Origin: Mesorhizobium silamurunense | GTDB lineage: Bacteria; Pseudomonadota; Alphaproteobacteria; Rhizobiales; Rhizobiaceae | Length of the DNA stretch: 64,000 nt | Assembly: GCF_014843825.1 (NCBI RefSeq) | Contig: NZ_JHQR01000173.1 | Coordinates: forward strand, 1-64,000 | Direction: 5' to 3' | Shown here: one piece after another, positions 24,721 through 34,993 of the stretch | Position numbering within the stretch: the stretch's first letter is position 1 | How the letters are laid out: every line of letters begins with the position of its first letter | Notes under the pieces: model-generated | Database searches by the model: none | What the model was told of the DNA's origin: nothing | The model's input: the letters and a program-made list of their open reading frames with translations, nothing else | Program-made: the position numbers and the translations under genes

Positions 24721-25881
24721 ATGAGCGCCGCTTCGCCATCTCCCTTGCGCCTCGCCATTGCCGGCATGACGGCACTCGCCGTCGCCATGGGCATCGGCCG
24801 CTTCGTCTACACGCCGATCCTGCCCGGCATGATGGAGGAGTTGCACCTGACGCCGGCCGACGCCGGCTGGATCGCCTCCGCCAACTACCTCGGCTATCTC
24901 ATCGGCGCGCTCGGCGCGGCCGGCGGCTGGGCGCATGGGCGCGAGCGTATGCTGATGTTCGCCAGCCTTGCCGCCAGCGCCGTGCTCGTGGGGCTCATGG
25001 GGCTGAACGAGACGATGGCCGCTTTCCTCGTCATCCGCTTCCTTGCCGGCCTCGCCAGCGCTTTCGTCATGGTATTCATGTCGTCGATCGTCTTCAGCCA
25101 TCTCGCCCTGGCCGGCCGCGGCGACCTGCAAGCGCTGCATTTCGGCGGCGTCGGCCTGGGCATCGCGGCATCCTCGGCGCTGTTGGCCATTCTCGTCACG
25201 ACCCACGCAGGCTGGCCCGCGGGCTGGCTGTGGTCGGGAGCGATTTCCGCTGTCGGCTTGCTCTTCGTAGCGCTGCTCGCGGGCTCCGCCACGCCCGCCA
25301 ACGGCGTCGACGGGCCTGAACCGGCGCTGCCGAAGGACAGGTCGCTGACGAAGATGATCCTTGCCTATGGGCTGTTCGGCTTCGGCTATGTGGTGACGGC
25401 CACCTTTCTGGTCGCCATCGTTCGCCAGGGCGGCGGCGGGCGCGTCTTCGAGGCCACCGTCTGGATGGTCGCTGGCCTTGCCGGCTTCCCCTCGACCTGG
25501 TTCTGGCAGAAGTTCGCCGGCAGGATCGGTCTCTATCCCGCTTATGCCGTGAGCTGCCTGGTCGAGGTGGTCGGCGTCACCGCCAGCGTCGTCGTCAAAG
25601 GCTTCACCGGGCCGCTGCTCGCCGGTGTGCTTCTCGGCGGCACCTTCATCGCCATCACCGCTCTCGGCCTGCAAGCGGCAAGGCAGCTTGCGCCGCAGGC
25701 ACCGCGCCGCATCTTCGCGGTGATGACGGCCGCCTTCGGCCTCGGCCAGATCATCGGCCCGATCGCCGCCGGCCTGCTCGCGCAGGCCTCGGGCAACTAC
25801 GTGCTCGCCTCGATCATGGCCGCCGTTGCCTTGCTGCTCTCCGGCGTCATCGCCTGGTCGGCTGCGCCAAAATCGCCATGA
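24721..25881 (+). CDS. MFS transporter, YbfB/YjiJ-type
   Basis: A 386-residue twelve-helix transporter. The first helix and loop read GMTALAVAMGIGRFVYTPIL followed by PGMMEELHLTP, which is the signature of the YbfB/YjiJ family, along with WIASANYLGYLIGALGAA. The substrate is unknown. ATG 24721 was chosen because the first 12 codons of the longer frame would be hydrophilic and lack a RBS. It follows the small gene of unknown function. Confidence 0.88.
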   Translation: MSAASPSPLRLAIAGMTALAVAMGIGRFVYTPILPGMMEELHLTPADAGWIASANYLGYLIGALGAAGGWAHGRERMLMFASLAASAVLVGLMGLNETMAAFLVIRFLAGLASAFVMVFMSSIVFSHLALAGRGDLQALHFGGVGLGIAASSALLAILVTTHAGWPAGWLWSGAISAVGLLFVALLAGSATPANGVDGPEPALPKDRSLTKMILAYGLFGFGYVVTATFLVAIVRQGGGGRVFEATVWMVAGLAGFPSTWFWQKFAGRIGLYPAYAVSCLVEVVGVTASVVVKGFTGPLLAGVLLGGTFIAITALGLQAARQLAPQAPRRIFAVMTAAFGLGQIIGPIAAGLLAQASGNYVLASIMAAVALLLSGVIAWSAAPKSP

Positions 25882-26004
25882 TTTGTGGTCTTGCTCGAGG
25901 CCGGGCATCGGGCACGGGCATTTTCTTTCCCACTAATGTGTGACTTTATGCCCGCCGAACAGCAACGCCGCTGATTTGCGGTCAGACCGAGGAAACCCGC
26001 CACA

Positions 26005-27267
26005 GTGTTCGTATCCTTCTTCCCGCAGCCGAAGCTTTTCTTCACCTCGGCGATCGTATGGAGCGCGGTCATGGTGATCGTGTGGTTTCTGGGCGGTGAG
26101 CAGATCGGCGCTCTAATCGGATTACCTGCCGCCGCTTCGGAGGCCCCACCTATCATAGGCGTGTCAGTATTTTGGTCGCCCCCATTTCTTTGGTTCTACA
26201 TCTACTTTGCACTAGGCGTGATGGCCTTTTATGCCTTCTGGCAACTGTATTCCCCACACCAGTGGTCAGGTTGGTCGATCCTCGGCAGTTCGCTGATCCT
26301 GTTCACAACCTATTTTCAGGTACAGGTCAGTGTCGCGATCAATGCCTGGTACGGGCCGTTTTGGGACCTTATTCAGGGCATCGTCAGCAAAAGCGTGAAG
26401 GCCACGGAAAGTGATGTTTACGCGCAAATAATAACGTTCCTCGGTATCGCTCTTGTCGCCGTTACCGTGCTGGTTTTGACGAATTTCTTTGTCAGCCACT
26501 GGGTGTTTCGTTGGCGCACCGCAATGAACCATTACTACATGTCGCATTGGCCTAGATTGCGCCAGATCGAGGGCGCCGCCCAGCGCGTGCAGGAAGACAC
26601 GATGCGGTTCTCCCGGATCATGGAAGACCTCGGCACGAGCTTCGTCGATTCGATAATGACGCTGATCGCCTTCATGCCGATTTTGCTCGGCTACTCCAAG
26701 CATATCACGGTGCTACCATTCGTCGGTCAGGTTCCGCAGCCGCTTGTTCTTGCTGCGATCTTCTGGGCGATCTTCGGCACCGTGTGCATTGCCGCCGCGG
26801 GTATAAAGCTTCCTGGCCTGCAGTTCCGCAATCAGCGGGTCGAAGCCGCCTATCGGAAGGAGCTTGTCTATGGCGAGGACCATGCCGACCGGGCCCAGCC
26901 GTTGACCACCGCCGAGCTGTTCGCCAATGTCCGCCACAATTACTTCCGGCTCTATTTCCACTACGTCTATTTCAATGTGGTCCGCTACCTTTATTTGCAG
27001 CTCAATACCGTCTTCCCTTATTTCCTGATGGTACCTTCGCTGATAGCTGGTACGTTGACGCTGGGTCTGATCAACCAGATCAGTTCCGCCTTCTCGCAGG
27101 TGACGAGTTCCTTCCAGTATCTGGTCAATTCCTGGTCGACGATTGTCGAGCTTCTATCGGTCCATAAGCGCCTGCGTGCTTTCGAAGCCACGATCAAGGG
27201 CGAGCCGTTGCCGGACATCGACCAGCGCTTCGTCGAGCGCCAGGCGCAGGAGGCGGATCCAGCCTGA
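26005..27267 (+). CDS. bacA: SbmA/BacA-family peptide transporter
   Basis: A 420-residue inner-membrane protein of the SbmA/BacA family, which import antimicrobial and symbiotic peptides using the proton gradient. It opens [20 protein letters not shown] and shows family stretches [60 protein letters not shown] and [20 protein letters not shown]. The GTG start at 26005 has GAGGAAA upstream. Its codon use looks less GC-biased than that of its neighbours, especially in the first half. In rhizobia BacA protects bacteroids against plant NCR peptides; whether it does so here depends on the host. Confidence 0.9.
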   Translation: MFVSFFPQPKLFFTSAIVWSAVMVIVWFLGGEQIGALIGLPAAASEAPPIIGVSVFWSPPFLWFYIYFALGVMAFYAFWQLYSPHQWSGWSILGSSLILFTTYFQVQVSVAINAWYGPFWDLIQGIVSKSVKATESDVYAQIITFLGIALVAVTVLVLTNFFVSHWVFRWRTAMNHYYMSHWPRLRQIEGAAQRVQEDTMRFSRIMEDLGTSFVDSIMTLIAFMPILLGYSKHITVLPFVGQVPQPLVLAAIFWAIFGTVCIAAAGIKLPGLQFRNQRVEAAYRKELVYGEDHADRAQPLTTAELFANVRHNYFRLYFHYVYFNVVRYLYLQLNTVFPYFLMVPSLIAGTLTLGLINQISSAFSQVTSSFQYLVNSWSTIVELLSVHKRLRAFEATIKGEPLPDIDQRFVERQAQEADPA

Positions 27268-27295
27268 TCAATATTGGGTGGGTGTGGGCGGCGGC

Positions 27296-28312
27296 TCAAC
27301 CGCCCGCCATCGCCTGCCTGTCGCTGACGCGCTGCCGCGCGACATAGTCGCGGAAGCTGATGCATTCGACCTGCTGCATGACGCAAACCTCGCCGGCAAA
27401 GCGCTCCAGCGCGTTCCAGTAGGTGCCGCCGTTCATCTGTGTGAAGTGGAAGCCGAGCTCGAGCGGAAGTCGTTTGCCATTGTATTGGGCATCGAACGCG
27501 GCGCGGAACGCGTGGTAGGCGCGATCGGCGAACTCACCCGCCATCGACGGTCTCTCGAAGCCGCCCGAATGGCGGACATAGAGATTGTAGTCCATGGCGA
27601 CCACCGGTTTCGATTTCGGCCCCTCCGGAATCTGCGGCAGCGCAAAGCCAATGATGCCGTTCTTTGTCGGCGGCACGGCAGGGCCGTTCGAGACACCGCT
27701 CGCGTCGTACTGGAAGCCGGCCTCGGGCAGCGCTTCGTAAAGCGCCTTGTCGGTCGACAGGTACGGCGCGCGAAAGCCGATCACGGCACGGCGCGCGAAA
27801 TCGCGCCAGCCGGGCGGCTCCGGCGAAATGCCGCTGATCGCATAGGCATTTTCGAGGATGTGCCGGAATGCGGCGAACTCGGCCAGCCAGTCGGCCTTGC
27901 TCCAGTCCTTGCCGTCGAAATGGCCGCAGGCATGGCTGCCGATATCGTGGCCTTCGGCGGCCGCGAGCCGGATCTGTTCCAGCCTGTCCGCCACCTCCTG
28001 CTTCGAGGCGGCAAAGCCGATATTCGATTTGCCGGCGCCCTTGCCGGGTGCGGTGTACTCACTGCGTGTCTCCGGCGAGAGCAGGAAGACGCAGGACAGA
28101 AAATAGGTGAAATGCGCGCCGGTGCGCTTTGCCAGCGCGCGGCTGCGTTCCCATTGCGAGATCTCGCGCGCGCTGTCGAAAGAGATAAGCACGATCTGCT
28201 TTGGCCTCGCCGGCATGGACTCCGGCGGTTTGGGCGGATCGGCGAAGACCGCGGCAACGGAGCTGGCAAGCGAAGCGAGACTGAGCGCAAGGACGCGGAA
28301 CGGATGTGGCAC
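27296..28312 (-). CDS. Exported polysaccharide deacetylase-like protein with altered motif 1
   Basis: A 338-residue NodB-fold protein with a signal peptide (VPHPFRVLALSLASLASSVA, cut near FADP). Motif 2 (GHDIGSHACGHFDG) has the two metal histidines and motif 3 is GFRAPYLS. Motif 1 reads SFDSA, where active deacetylases have TFDDG, so the metal-binding second aspartate is replaced by serine. The protein may thus be an atypical hydrolase or inactive. GTG at 28312 is chosen because AAGG precedes it and it opens the signal peptide; no ATG is available nearby. It is convergent with bacA. Confidence 0.82.
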   Translation of the reverse strand: MPHPFRVLALSLASLASSVAAVFADPPKPPESMPARPKQIVLISFDSAREISQWERSRALAKRTGAHFTYFLSCVFLLSPETRSEYTAPGKGAGKSNIGFAASKQEVADRLEQIRLAAAEGHDIGSHACGHFDGKDWSKADWLAEFAAFRHILENAYAISGISPEPPGWRDFARRAVIGFRAPYLSTDKALYEALPEAGFQYDASGVSNGPAVPPTKNGIIGFALPQIPEGPKSKPVVAMDYNLYVRHSGGFERPSMAGEFADRAYHAFRAAFDAQYNGKRLPLELGFHFTQMNGGTYWNALERFAGEVCVMQQVECISFRDYVARQRVSDRQAMAGG

Positions 28313-28514
28313 AGGCAACCTTCGGAGACATCTTCTGATGATTGGAATACCGGCTATTGCCCAATTGTGGCATCGGTACGTTGCGCCCCGGCTGGAAGCC
28401 GCCCTGGCTTGTCCCGCCGATTTTCCGGCGATCCCCCTTCCATGCCGACAAAATTTCGCTAAAACGCGGGGCTCAAGAAGCGCCCCGTTCCGGGGCTGCA
28501 ATGGTTTTTGATTG

Positions 28515-29180
28515 ATGTCCGACGACAGTTTTATCCGCGAAGTCAACGAAGAGATTCGTCGCGAGCAGGCGCAGGCGCTGTGGGACCGTTTTGGCCCGGC
28601 CCTGCTTGGCCTGGCCATCCTTGTGGTGGTCGGCACCGCCGCCTTCGTCGGCTACCGCTACTGGGACGAGACCCGCGCCAACCAGTCGGGCGATGCCTTC
28701 TCGCAGGCTCTCAAGCTCGCCAATGACGGCAAGAACGATGAGGCGATCGCCGCCCTCGATCAGCTGGAGAAGGATGGCTATGGCGCCTATCCGCTGCTCG
28801 CCCGCATGCGCGCCGCGACCGTCAAGGCCGACAAGGGCGATGTCGACGCCGCCGTCAAGGATTTCGACGCGGTCGCCGCCGACAGTGCCATTCCCGCCGG
28901 CATCCGCGATATGGCGCGGCTGAGGGCGGCGCTGCTGCTGGTCGACCACGGCTCGTTTGCCGATGTCTCCAGCCGGGTCGAGGCGCTCACCGCCGACACC
29001 AACCCGCTGCGCAGCTCGGCGCGCGAGGCGCTCGGCCTTGCCGCCTGGAAGGAAGGCAAGTCGGCTGACGCGCTCAAACTGTTCGACCAGATTGCTTCGG
29101 ATGACGGCGCCCCGCGCAATGCGCGCCAGCGGGCGACGCTGATGTCCGAACTGATCCGCGGGTCGGGCAACGCGTCGTGA
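28515..29180 (+). CDS. YfgM-like TPR membrane protein
   Basis: A 221-residue protein with a short cytoplasmic N-terminus (SDDSFIREVNEEIRREQAQA), one membrane segment (LLGLAILVVVGTAAFVGYRY) and a periplasmic helical repeat region (for example NDEAIAALDQLEKDGYGAYP). This is the architecture of YfgM, an ancillary subunit of the SecYEG translocon with a TPR-like fold that helps periplasmic chaperone transfer. The ATG at 28515 follows a TTG; both lack a strong RBS. It precedes der by 6 bp, an order common in rhizobia. Confidence 0.88.
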   Translation: MSDDSFIREVNEEIRREQAQALWDRFGPALLGLAILVVVGTAAFVGYRYWDETRANQSGDAFSQALKLANDGKNDEAIAALDQLEKDGYGAYPLLARMRAATVKADKGDVDAAVKDFDAVAADSAIPAGIRDMARLRAALLLVDHGSFADVSSRVEALTADTNPLRSSAREALGLAAWKEGKSADALKLFDQIASDDGAPRNARQRATLMSELIRGSGNAS

Positions 29181-29186
29181 CCTCGG

Positions 29187-30617
29187 ATGTCATTCAAAGT
29201 CGCCATCATCGGCCGGCCTAACGTCGGCAAATCGACCCTTTTCAATCGGCTGGTGGGAAGGAAGCTGGCGCTTGTCGACGACACGCCGGGCGTGACGCGC
29301 GACCGTCGCGTTCACGCAGCCAAGCTCTACGATCTTCACTTCGACGTCATCGACACCGCCGGCTTCGAGGATGCGGCTGCCTCGACGCTGCCCGGCCGCA
29401 TGCGCCAGCAGACCGAGATCGCGATCCGCGAGGCCGACCTGATCTTTTTCACCGTCGATGCCAAGTCCGGGCTGATGCCCGACGACCGCACATTCGCCGA
29501 AGTCGTGCGCAAGTCCGGCAAGCCGGTCGTGGTGGTCGCGAACAAAGCCGAGGCGCGTGGCGCGCAAGGCGGCATGCTGGAGGCCTGGGAGCTCGGTCTC
29601 GGCGAGCCGATCCCCGTTTCGGCCGAGCACGGCCAGGGCATGCCCGATCTCCGCGACGCTGTGATCGCCGCGCTCGGCGAGGAACGTGCCTTCGGCGAGG
29701 ACGAAGAAGAGCCAGGCGACGAGATCGCCGTCAGCGAGGTGCTGATCGGCGAGGACATCGCCGACCCTGATGCCGAGCCTGCCTATGATGACAGCAAGCC
29801 GCTGCGCATCGCCGTCGTCGGCCGCCCCAATGCCGGCAAGTCGACGCTGATCAACGCGTTGATCGGCGAGGAGCGGCTGCTGACCGGCCCGGAGGCCGGC
29901 ATCACCCGCGATTCCATCTCCGTTGACTGGGACTGGCGCGGCCGCCGCATCAAACTTTTCGACACGGCCGGCATGCGGCGCAAGTCGAAGGTCCAGGAAA
30001 AGCTCGAGAAGCTTTCGGTACAGGACGGCCTTCGCGCCATCCGTTTCGCCGAGATCGTCATCATCGTGCTCGACGCCACCATCCCCTTCGAGAAGCAGGA
30101 CCTGCAACTCGCCGATCTGATCATCCGGGAGGGCCGCGCGCCGGTGATCGCCTTCAACAAATGGGACCTGATCGACAACCCGCAGGAGCTTCTCGCCGAA
30201 CTGCGTGAGAAGACAGGGCGGCTCTTGCCGCAGGTGCGCGGCATCCAGGCGGTGACGGTCTCGGCCGAGACCGGACGCGGCCTCGACAGGCTGATGGAGA
30301 GCATCATCAAGACGCACAAGGTGTGGAACAGCCGCGTCTCCACCGGCAAGCTCAACCGCTGGCTGGAAGGCATTCTGGCGCATCATCCGCCGCCCGCCGT
30401 CGCCGGCCGCCGGCTGAAGATCAAATATGTCACGCAGGCCAAGACCCGCCCGCCGGGCTTCGTGGTGTCGTGCTCGCGGCCGGACGTGATGCCGCAATCC
30501 TATGTCCGCTACCTGTCGAACAGCCTGCGCGAGGCCTTCGATATGCCCGGCGTGCCGATCCGCATCGCGCTGCGCACCTCGGATAACCCCTTTGCCGGCC
30601 GGGCGAAGAAGCGCTGA
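29187..30617 (+). CDS. der: Ribosome-assembly GTPase Der (EngA)
   Basis: A 476-residue double GTPase needed to mature the 50S ribosomal subunit. Domain 1 has GRPNVGKST (9-17), DTAGFED and a variant G4 motif NKAE; domain 2 has GRPNAGKST near 212, [10 protein letters not shown] and a normal NKWD. The C-terminal KH-like domain follows ([20 protein letters not shown]). An acidic linker (EDEEEPGDE) joins the two G domains. It is translationally close to the yfgM-like gene. Confidence 0.97.
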   Translation: MSFKVAIIGRPNVGKSTLFNRLVGRKLALVDDTPGVTRDRRVHAAKLYDLHFDVIDTAGFEDAAASTLPGRMRQQTEIAIREADLIFFTVDAKSGLMPDDRTFAEVVRKSGKPVVVVANKAEARGAQGGMLEAWELGLGEPIPVSAEHGQGMPDLRDAVIAALGEERAFGEDEEEPGDEIAVSEVLIGEDIADPDAEPAYDDSKPLRIAVVGRPNAGKSTLINALIGEERLLTGPEAGITRDSISVDWDWRGRRIKLFDTAGMRRKSKVQEKLEKLSVQDGLRAIRFAEIVIIVLDATIPFEKQDLQLADLIIREGRAPVIAFNKWDLIDNPQELLAELREKTGRLLPQVRGIQAVTVSAETGRGLDRLMESIIKTHKVWNSRVSTGKLNRWLEGILAHHPPPAVAGRRLKIKYVTQAKTRPPGFVVSCSRPDVMPQSYVRYLSNSLREAFDMPGVPIRIALRTSDNPFAGRAKKR

Positions 30618-30631
30618 GGCAGACCTAGAGA

Positions 30632-31552
30632 CTAAGCCACTTTCAGCAGCTTCTCTTTCATCTCGGCGCTTTCAGGCAGCGCCTCGAAAGCCGCCTGCAA
30701 CAGAATGTCGGCCAGCCGCGCGGCCACCGGATCGAGCTCGGCATCCTTCTGATGCAGATGCAGCGCCATCTTCGGCAAGGCCGGCAAGCCGAGCAGACCG
30801 GGCGCGAGCGCCCTGACATTAGCGGGCAGGCCGATATCGGTGCGGATCGTCAGCCCAAGACCGGCCGCGACAGCCGCCCAGATGCCGCCAAGGCTGGGGC
30901 TCGAGAACGCCATGCGCCAGGCAAGCCCGGCCCGGTCGAGCGTCTCTGTCGCCACGGTGCGCAGCAGGCAGGGCGCCTCGAACACCACCAGTGGCAGCGC
31001 TTCGCCGTGGCGTGCGTCCGCCTCGATCTGTTTCGCCGGACCGATCCAGCGCGCCTGCACATCGGCGACATGCCGGCTGTATGGCAGCGTCGTGCCGTCG
31101 TGCCAGGCGAGCGCGATGTCGAGGCTGCCGGCAAGGACGCGTTCGGCGAGTTCATGGCTGCGTCCGATCCGCGCTTCGATCCGGACCTTGGGGTGGGCGC
31201 GGGCGAAGCGGCCGAGCACTTCCGGCAGCACGGCTTCGCCGAAATCCTCCTGCAGGCCGAGCCGCACCCAGCCTTCCAGCTCGACATCGCGGATGGCGGA
31301 AGCCGCCTCGTCATTGAGCTCGATCAGACGCCGCGCATAGCCGAGCATGGTCTCGCCGGCCTCGGTAAGCGCCAGGCCGCGCCCTGCCTTGCGGAAGATC
31401 GGCGTCGCCGCCTGCTCCTCCAGCTTCTTCAACTGCGCGCTGACGGCGGAGGTCGAGCGGCCGAGCCTTTCAGCCGCCTTGGCGAAGCTGCCGAGTTCCA
31501 TGCCGGTGACGAAGGTCCTGAGGACGTCGAGGTCGAACGTGACGCGTCGCAT
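30632..31552 (-). CDS. LysR-family transcriptional regulator
   Basis: A 306-residue LysR protein with a clear N-terminal DNA-binding domain (FDLDVLRTFVTGMELGSFAK, AERLGRSTSAVSAQLKKLEE) and an effector domain (GWVRLGLQEDFGEAVLPEVL). The ATG at 31552 (MRRVTFD) has AGGACG upstream; earlier in-frame codons are unlikely. It is divergent from the MFS gene at 31670 with 117 bp between, so it probably controls that transporter. Its stop is only 14 bp from the convergent der stop. Confidence 0.9.
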   Translation of the reverse strand: MRRVTFDLDVLRTFVTGMELGSFAKAAERLGRSTSAVSAQLKKLEEQAATPIFRKAGRGLALTEAGETMLGYARRLIELNDEAASAIRDVELEGWVRLGLQEDFGEAVLPEVLGRFARAHPKVRIEARIGRSHELAERVLAGSLDIALAWHDGTTLPYSRHVADVQARWIGPAKQIEADARHGEALPLVVFEAPCLLRTVATETLDRAGLAWRMAFSSPSLGGIWAAVAAGLGLTIRTDIGLPANVRALAPGLLGLPALPKMALHLHQKDAELDPVAARLADILLQAAFEALPESAEMKEKLLKVA

Positions 31553-31669
31553 AAGATCGTCCTTATTTTCAGGATTGTCGATCAAGAACTTCCTGATTTT
31601 ATGAATCAAGCTATGGCGCTACATCCGCCCCGTCAAGGCCGGTCGGCCGGCCGTCACGGGAATGGAATC

Positions 31670-32944
31670 ATGTCAGCCATCGTCACCCGCAACCAATGCC
31701 AGCCGTCTGGGCGAGGCATCACCGCCTCGGCCGGTTGGAGCTTCGGACCCAACCATCGCTGGAAGGTGCTGGGCATCGGCGTCGCCGCCAATGCCGGCTT
31801 CTCCGCCACCTTCTCCGGCATACCGGCAACCGCTGTGGTGATGCGCCAGGGCTATCAGCTCGACAATGCCTCGCTTGGACTGGCGCTCGGTCTTCTCGGC
31901 CTCGGCGTGGCGCTCAGCGAACTGCCCTGGGGCGTGCTCACCGACCGTTGGGGCGACCGCCGCGTGCTCTTGACCGGGCTCGGCGCGACGGCGGCATGGC
32001 TTCTCATCATGGCGATGCTCGTCGTGCCGACGAAAACAAACGTTCCCGGCGTCACGCTGCTGTCGGCAAGCCTGCTCGTTGCCGGGCTGCTCGGCGGCAG
32101 CGTCAACGGTTCCAGCGGCCGTGCCATCATGGGCTGGTTCGGTGAAGGCGAGCGCGGCTTCGCCATGAGCATAAGACAGACGGCGGTGCCGCTCGGCGGC
32201 GGGCTCGGCGCGCTCGTCTTGCCTTCGCTAGCTGTGGCCTTGGGCTTTGTCGCTGTCTTCGGTCTGCTTGCGGCTCTATCCGCGCTCTCGGCTTTCTTCG
32301 CCTGGCGCTGGCTGTACGAGCCGCCGACGCAAGGCGACGCGCACGGCGCCGCCGCGACGAGCGGTCCGGCGCCGCTGCGCAACATCGAGGTCTGGCGCAT
32401 CTCGACGGCTATCGGTTTACTCTGCTTCCCGCAGGTGGCGGTGCTCACCTTTGCCGCCGTCTTCCTGCACGACTTCGCCGGCATGGGCACATGGGTAACC
32501 AGCGCCAGTCTTGCCCTCGTGCAGACCGGCGCCATGGTGATGCGCGTCTGGAGCGGCCGCTTCACCGACCGCCACGGAAACCGCCGGCCGTTCTTGAAAT
32601 TCTGCAGCGTGCTCAGCGCGCTGGCCTTCCTGGTCCTGTGGCTGCTAGTGATCGTGGCGGCAACGCAGCCGGCGCTGATGCTGCTCCTTCCCGCCATGGT
32701 GGTCGTGGCCGGCATCTCCGTCTCGGCCTGGCACGGCGTTGCCTATACCGAACTGGCGACGCTTGCCGGCGCTGGCCATGTCGGCACCGCGCTCAGCCTC
32801 GCCAACACCCTCGTCTTCGTCGGCTTCTGCCTGGTGCCGATCGCCATTCCCTGGCTGTTGCTTCTGTTCGCATGGCCGGGCGTGTGGCTCGCAGCCGCGA
32901 TATGCGCGGCGATCGCCTGGCCGATCTTCCTGCGCACCGCCTGA
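31670..32944 (+). CDS. MFS transporter, divergent from a LysR gene
   Basis: A 424-residue major facilitator. Around twelve helices are visible, with the loop 2-3 motif GVLTDRWGDRRVLLTG and the helix 4-5 region SSGRAIMGWFGEGERGFAMS. The start at 31670 (MSAIVTRNQ) has GGGAA upstream; the longer open frame through the LysR gene is not coding. The substrate is unknown, but a LysR-controlled MFS exporter or importer is a common pair. Confidence 0.88.
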   Translation: MSAIVTRNQCQPSGRGITASAGWSFGPNHRWKVLGIGVAANAGFSATFSGIPATAVVMRQGYQLDNASLGLALGLLGLGVALSELPWGVLTDRWGDRRVLLTGLGATAAWLLIMAMLVVPTKTNVPGVTLLSASLLVAGLLGGSVNGSSGRAIMGWFGEGERGFAMSIRQTAVPLGGGLGALVLPSLAVALGFVAVFGLLAALSALSAFFAWRWLYEPPTQGDAHGAAATSGPAPLRNIEVWRISTAIGLLCFPQVAVLTFAAVFLHDFAGMGTWVTSASLALVQTGAMVMRVWSGRFTDRHGNRRPFLKFCSVLSALAFLVLWLLVIVAATQPALMLLLPAMVVVAGISVSAWHGVAYTELATLAGAGHVGTALSLANTLVFVGFCLVPIAIPWLLLLFAWPGVWLAAAICAAIAWPIFLRTA

Positions 32945-33087
32945 TTCCTGGCCAGCTTTCCACAGCAGTGGGAAGCCGGCTTGCCTTCAACATAAAATAA
33001 ACACGATCGATGTCGTTAACCCGGCATCAAGGTTAATGCATCATTTTGGCTCTCCAGTCGGGTCAGTAGCGTTTCCTGGAGAGTTCC

Positions 33088-34269
33088 GTGCATCGACGCG
33101 TTTTTAAGCGGCTTCTGGCCGCCGCCGGTGAGAAGAAACGTTCCGTCCTTCCTCCTGTGCTCCTTGGCCTCGGCTTCTGGGTCGGCTTTCCGTCCGTCGT
33201 CGCCTATCAGGACATGGCAAGCCTCGTTTCCGGTCTGGAATCGCCCAGCCATCGCTGGAACGCCTATGTCGAAAAATCCGTCGCCGGCTCGGTGCACGCC
33301 GCCGAGATGCCTTTCGTCGATTCGGCCGCCACGGGCTCGATCTCCGGCTCCGGCGTGGAATTGCCGGGCGTCGGCACGGTGGCGTTCCGCGGCAAGGGCA
33401 ATGTCGCCGGCGCCACGCCCGACGAGGATCGTGTCGTGCGCGCCGACAAGAAGGGCCGCCTCGTCCAGGTCTCGCCCGTTGCGCCGCCCAAGAACTTCAG
33501 CGCCGGCTCGATCTTCGAGCGCACGTCCTCGCTGCTTCGCCCCGCGATGGACAGCGGCCTGAAGCTCACTTTCGCCAAGCCCGGCATCAAGGGCAGGGAA
33601 GTCCAGATCGCCCAGGCCTTCCATATCCGCGAGGACAAGAAGCCCGATCCCGACTTGCCGGCGGCCCTCGTCGCCCTCGTCAACAACGACAAGCCGGATA
33701 TCCTCGCCACCGCCTATGCCCAGTCGGCGCCCGACTATGCCAAGGCCTCGCCCTTCGAGGCGCTGCTGCAGGACGATCCGAACGACGGCCGCTTCATCCC
33801 GCCGATGGGCAAGGGCGACCACGCGTGGATGCAGAACCCGCTGCCGGCGGCCGTCTTCTCCAAGCCGGAACAGGAGTGCCTCGCCAAGGGCATCTATTTC
33901 GAGGCGCGCAGCGAACCGGTGCGCGGACAGGCCGCGGTGGCGCAGGTGATCCTGAACCGCGTCCGCAACCCCGCTTATCCGAAGACGATCTGCGGCGTCG
34001 TCTACCAGAACGACAACTGGTTCAACCGCTGCCAGTTCTCCTTCGCCTGCGACGGCAGGAAGAAGCGCATCAGCGACCCGGTCGCCTACAAGACCGCCCA
34101 GGACGTCGCAATGGCGGTGACCGCCGGCAAGATATTCATCCCCGAGGTCGGATCCTCGACCCACTATTACGCCAATTACGTCCATCCCGGCTGGGCGCGC
34201 GCCATGCAACGCATGACCAGGATCGGCCTGCATATCTTCTATCGCACCTATGGCGGCGGCTGGAGCTGA
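33088..34269 (+). CDS. Exported cell-wall hydrolase (SleB/Hydrolase_2 domain)
   Basis: A 393-residue protein anchored by one N-terminal hydrophobic segment (SVLPPVLLGLGFWVGFPSVV). A long linker of low similarity follows, then a C-terminal cell-wall hydrolase domain (about 280-390) with ECLAKGIYFEARSEPVRGQA and AVAQVILNRVRNPAYPKTIC, where the glutamate in YFEARSE is the predicted catalytic acid. The domain is that of spore-cortex lytic SleB, but in rhizobia it remodels peptidoglycan. GTG 33088 is preceded by CTGGAGAG. It lies alone between an MFS gene and the atp operon. Confidence 0.87.
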   Translation: MHRRVFKRLLAAAGEKKRSVLPPVLLGLGFWVGFPSVVAYQDMASLVSGLESPSHRWNAYVEKSVAGSVHAAEMPFVDSAATGSISGSGVELPGVGTVAFRGKGNVAGATPDEDRVVRADKKGRLVQVSPVAPPKNFSAGSIFERTSSLLRPAMDSGLKLTFAKPGIKGREVQIAQAFHIREDKKPDPDLPAALVALVNNDKPDILATAYAQSAPDYAKASPFEALLQDDPNDGRFIPPMGKGDHAWMQNPLPAAVFSKPEQECLAKGIYFEARSEPVRGQAAVAQVILNRVRNPAYPKTICGVVYQNDNWFNRCQFSFACDGRKKRISDPVAYKTAQDVAMAVTAGKIFIPEVGSSTHYYANYVHPGWARAMQRMTRIGLHIFYRTYGGGWS

Positions 34270-34449
34270 CCCGCTCGAGCGAGGCCTCCGACGGCATTCT
34301 GCGCGGCCTGGCGCGCGCACCGATCGGCGCGGCTTGCCGGGCGGATTCGCGCCGAGTCCCCGCGCGGGCGTGACGGGCACGATGTCGCACCCGAATAAGT
34401 CATTGATTTAAAAAGCGAAAATACATCGCTTCGAAGTTCGGCCCGTGGC

Positions 34450-34478
34450 TTGACGGGCGCGGACCCTCTAACTATGTT
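34450..34478 (+). promoter_or_regulatory. Sigma-70-type promoter of the atp operon
   Basis: TTGACG (34450-34455) and TATGTT (34473-34478) are separated by exactly 17 bp, about 60 bp before atpI. This is close to the rhizobial housekeeping consensus. Transcription is inferred. Confidence 0.7.
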
Positions 34479-34535
34479 GCCGGCGACTTTAGAAGCGGAC
34501 GGACGGTGATCGTCTGCCCGGGCAGGGGGGTTGCG

Positions 34536-34928
34536 ATGGCCGACAAGAAAGGGCCAGACGGAACCGGAGAAACCGGCCGCGGCAGGCAGCCAGAAGCCAC
34601 CATCCGCGACGACGAACTTGAGCGCCGCCGGCGCGAGCTTGAAGCATCGCTTGCGACAAGACGCACGGACCGGCTCGAGGGGAAAGACGAAGCGAACGCT
34701 GCGACCGGTTACGGTCAGGCACTGAAGCTGTCCAGCGAGTTCATCGCCGGGGTGGTGGTTGGTGTCGGCTTGGGCTGGATCATCGACCGCTTGGCGGGAA
34801 CGGCGCCTTGGGGTCTGATCGTCGGCCTGTTGCTGGGCTTTGGCGCCGGTATACTCAATGTCCTGCGTTCGGCGGGACTTGCACCGCAGTTCGGTCAGGG
34901 CGGCAAGCCACCCGAGCCGAAGGAATGA
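34536..34928 (+). CDS. atpI: ATP synthase protein I
   Basis: A 130-residue membrane protein with a charged N-terminal half (ELERRRRELEASLATRRTDR) and two hydrophobic segments (FIAGVVVGVGLGWIIDRLAG, LIVGLLLGFGAGILNVLRSA). AtpI is thought to help insert or assemble the c-ring and is usually the first gene of the Fo operon. ATG 34536 is chosen; the 10 extra upstream codons include the promoter-proximal leader. Confidence 0.93.
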   Translation: MADKKGPDGTGETGRGRQPEATIRDDELERRRRELEASLATRRTDRLEGKDEANAATGYGQALKLSSEFIAGVVVGVGLGWIIDRLAGTAPWGLIVGLLLGFGAGILNVLRSAGLAPQFGQGGKPPEPKE

Positions 34929-34993
34929 GACGAGGCGCCGCAAGGCGCGAAAGAAACTTAAGAAGCCGGTTGTGGCTTTGACGGGGATTTAAA

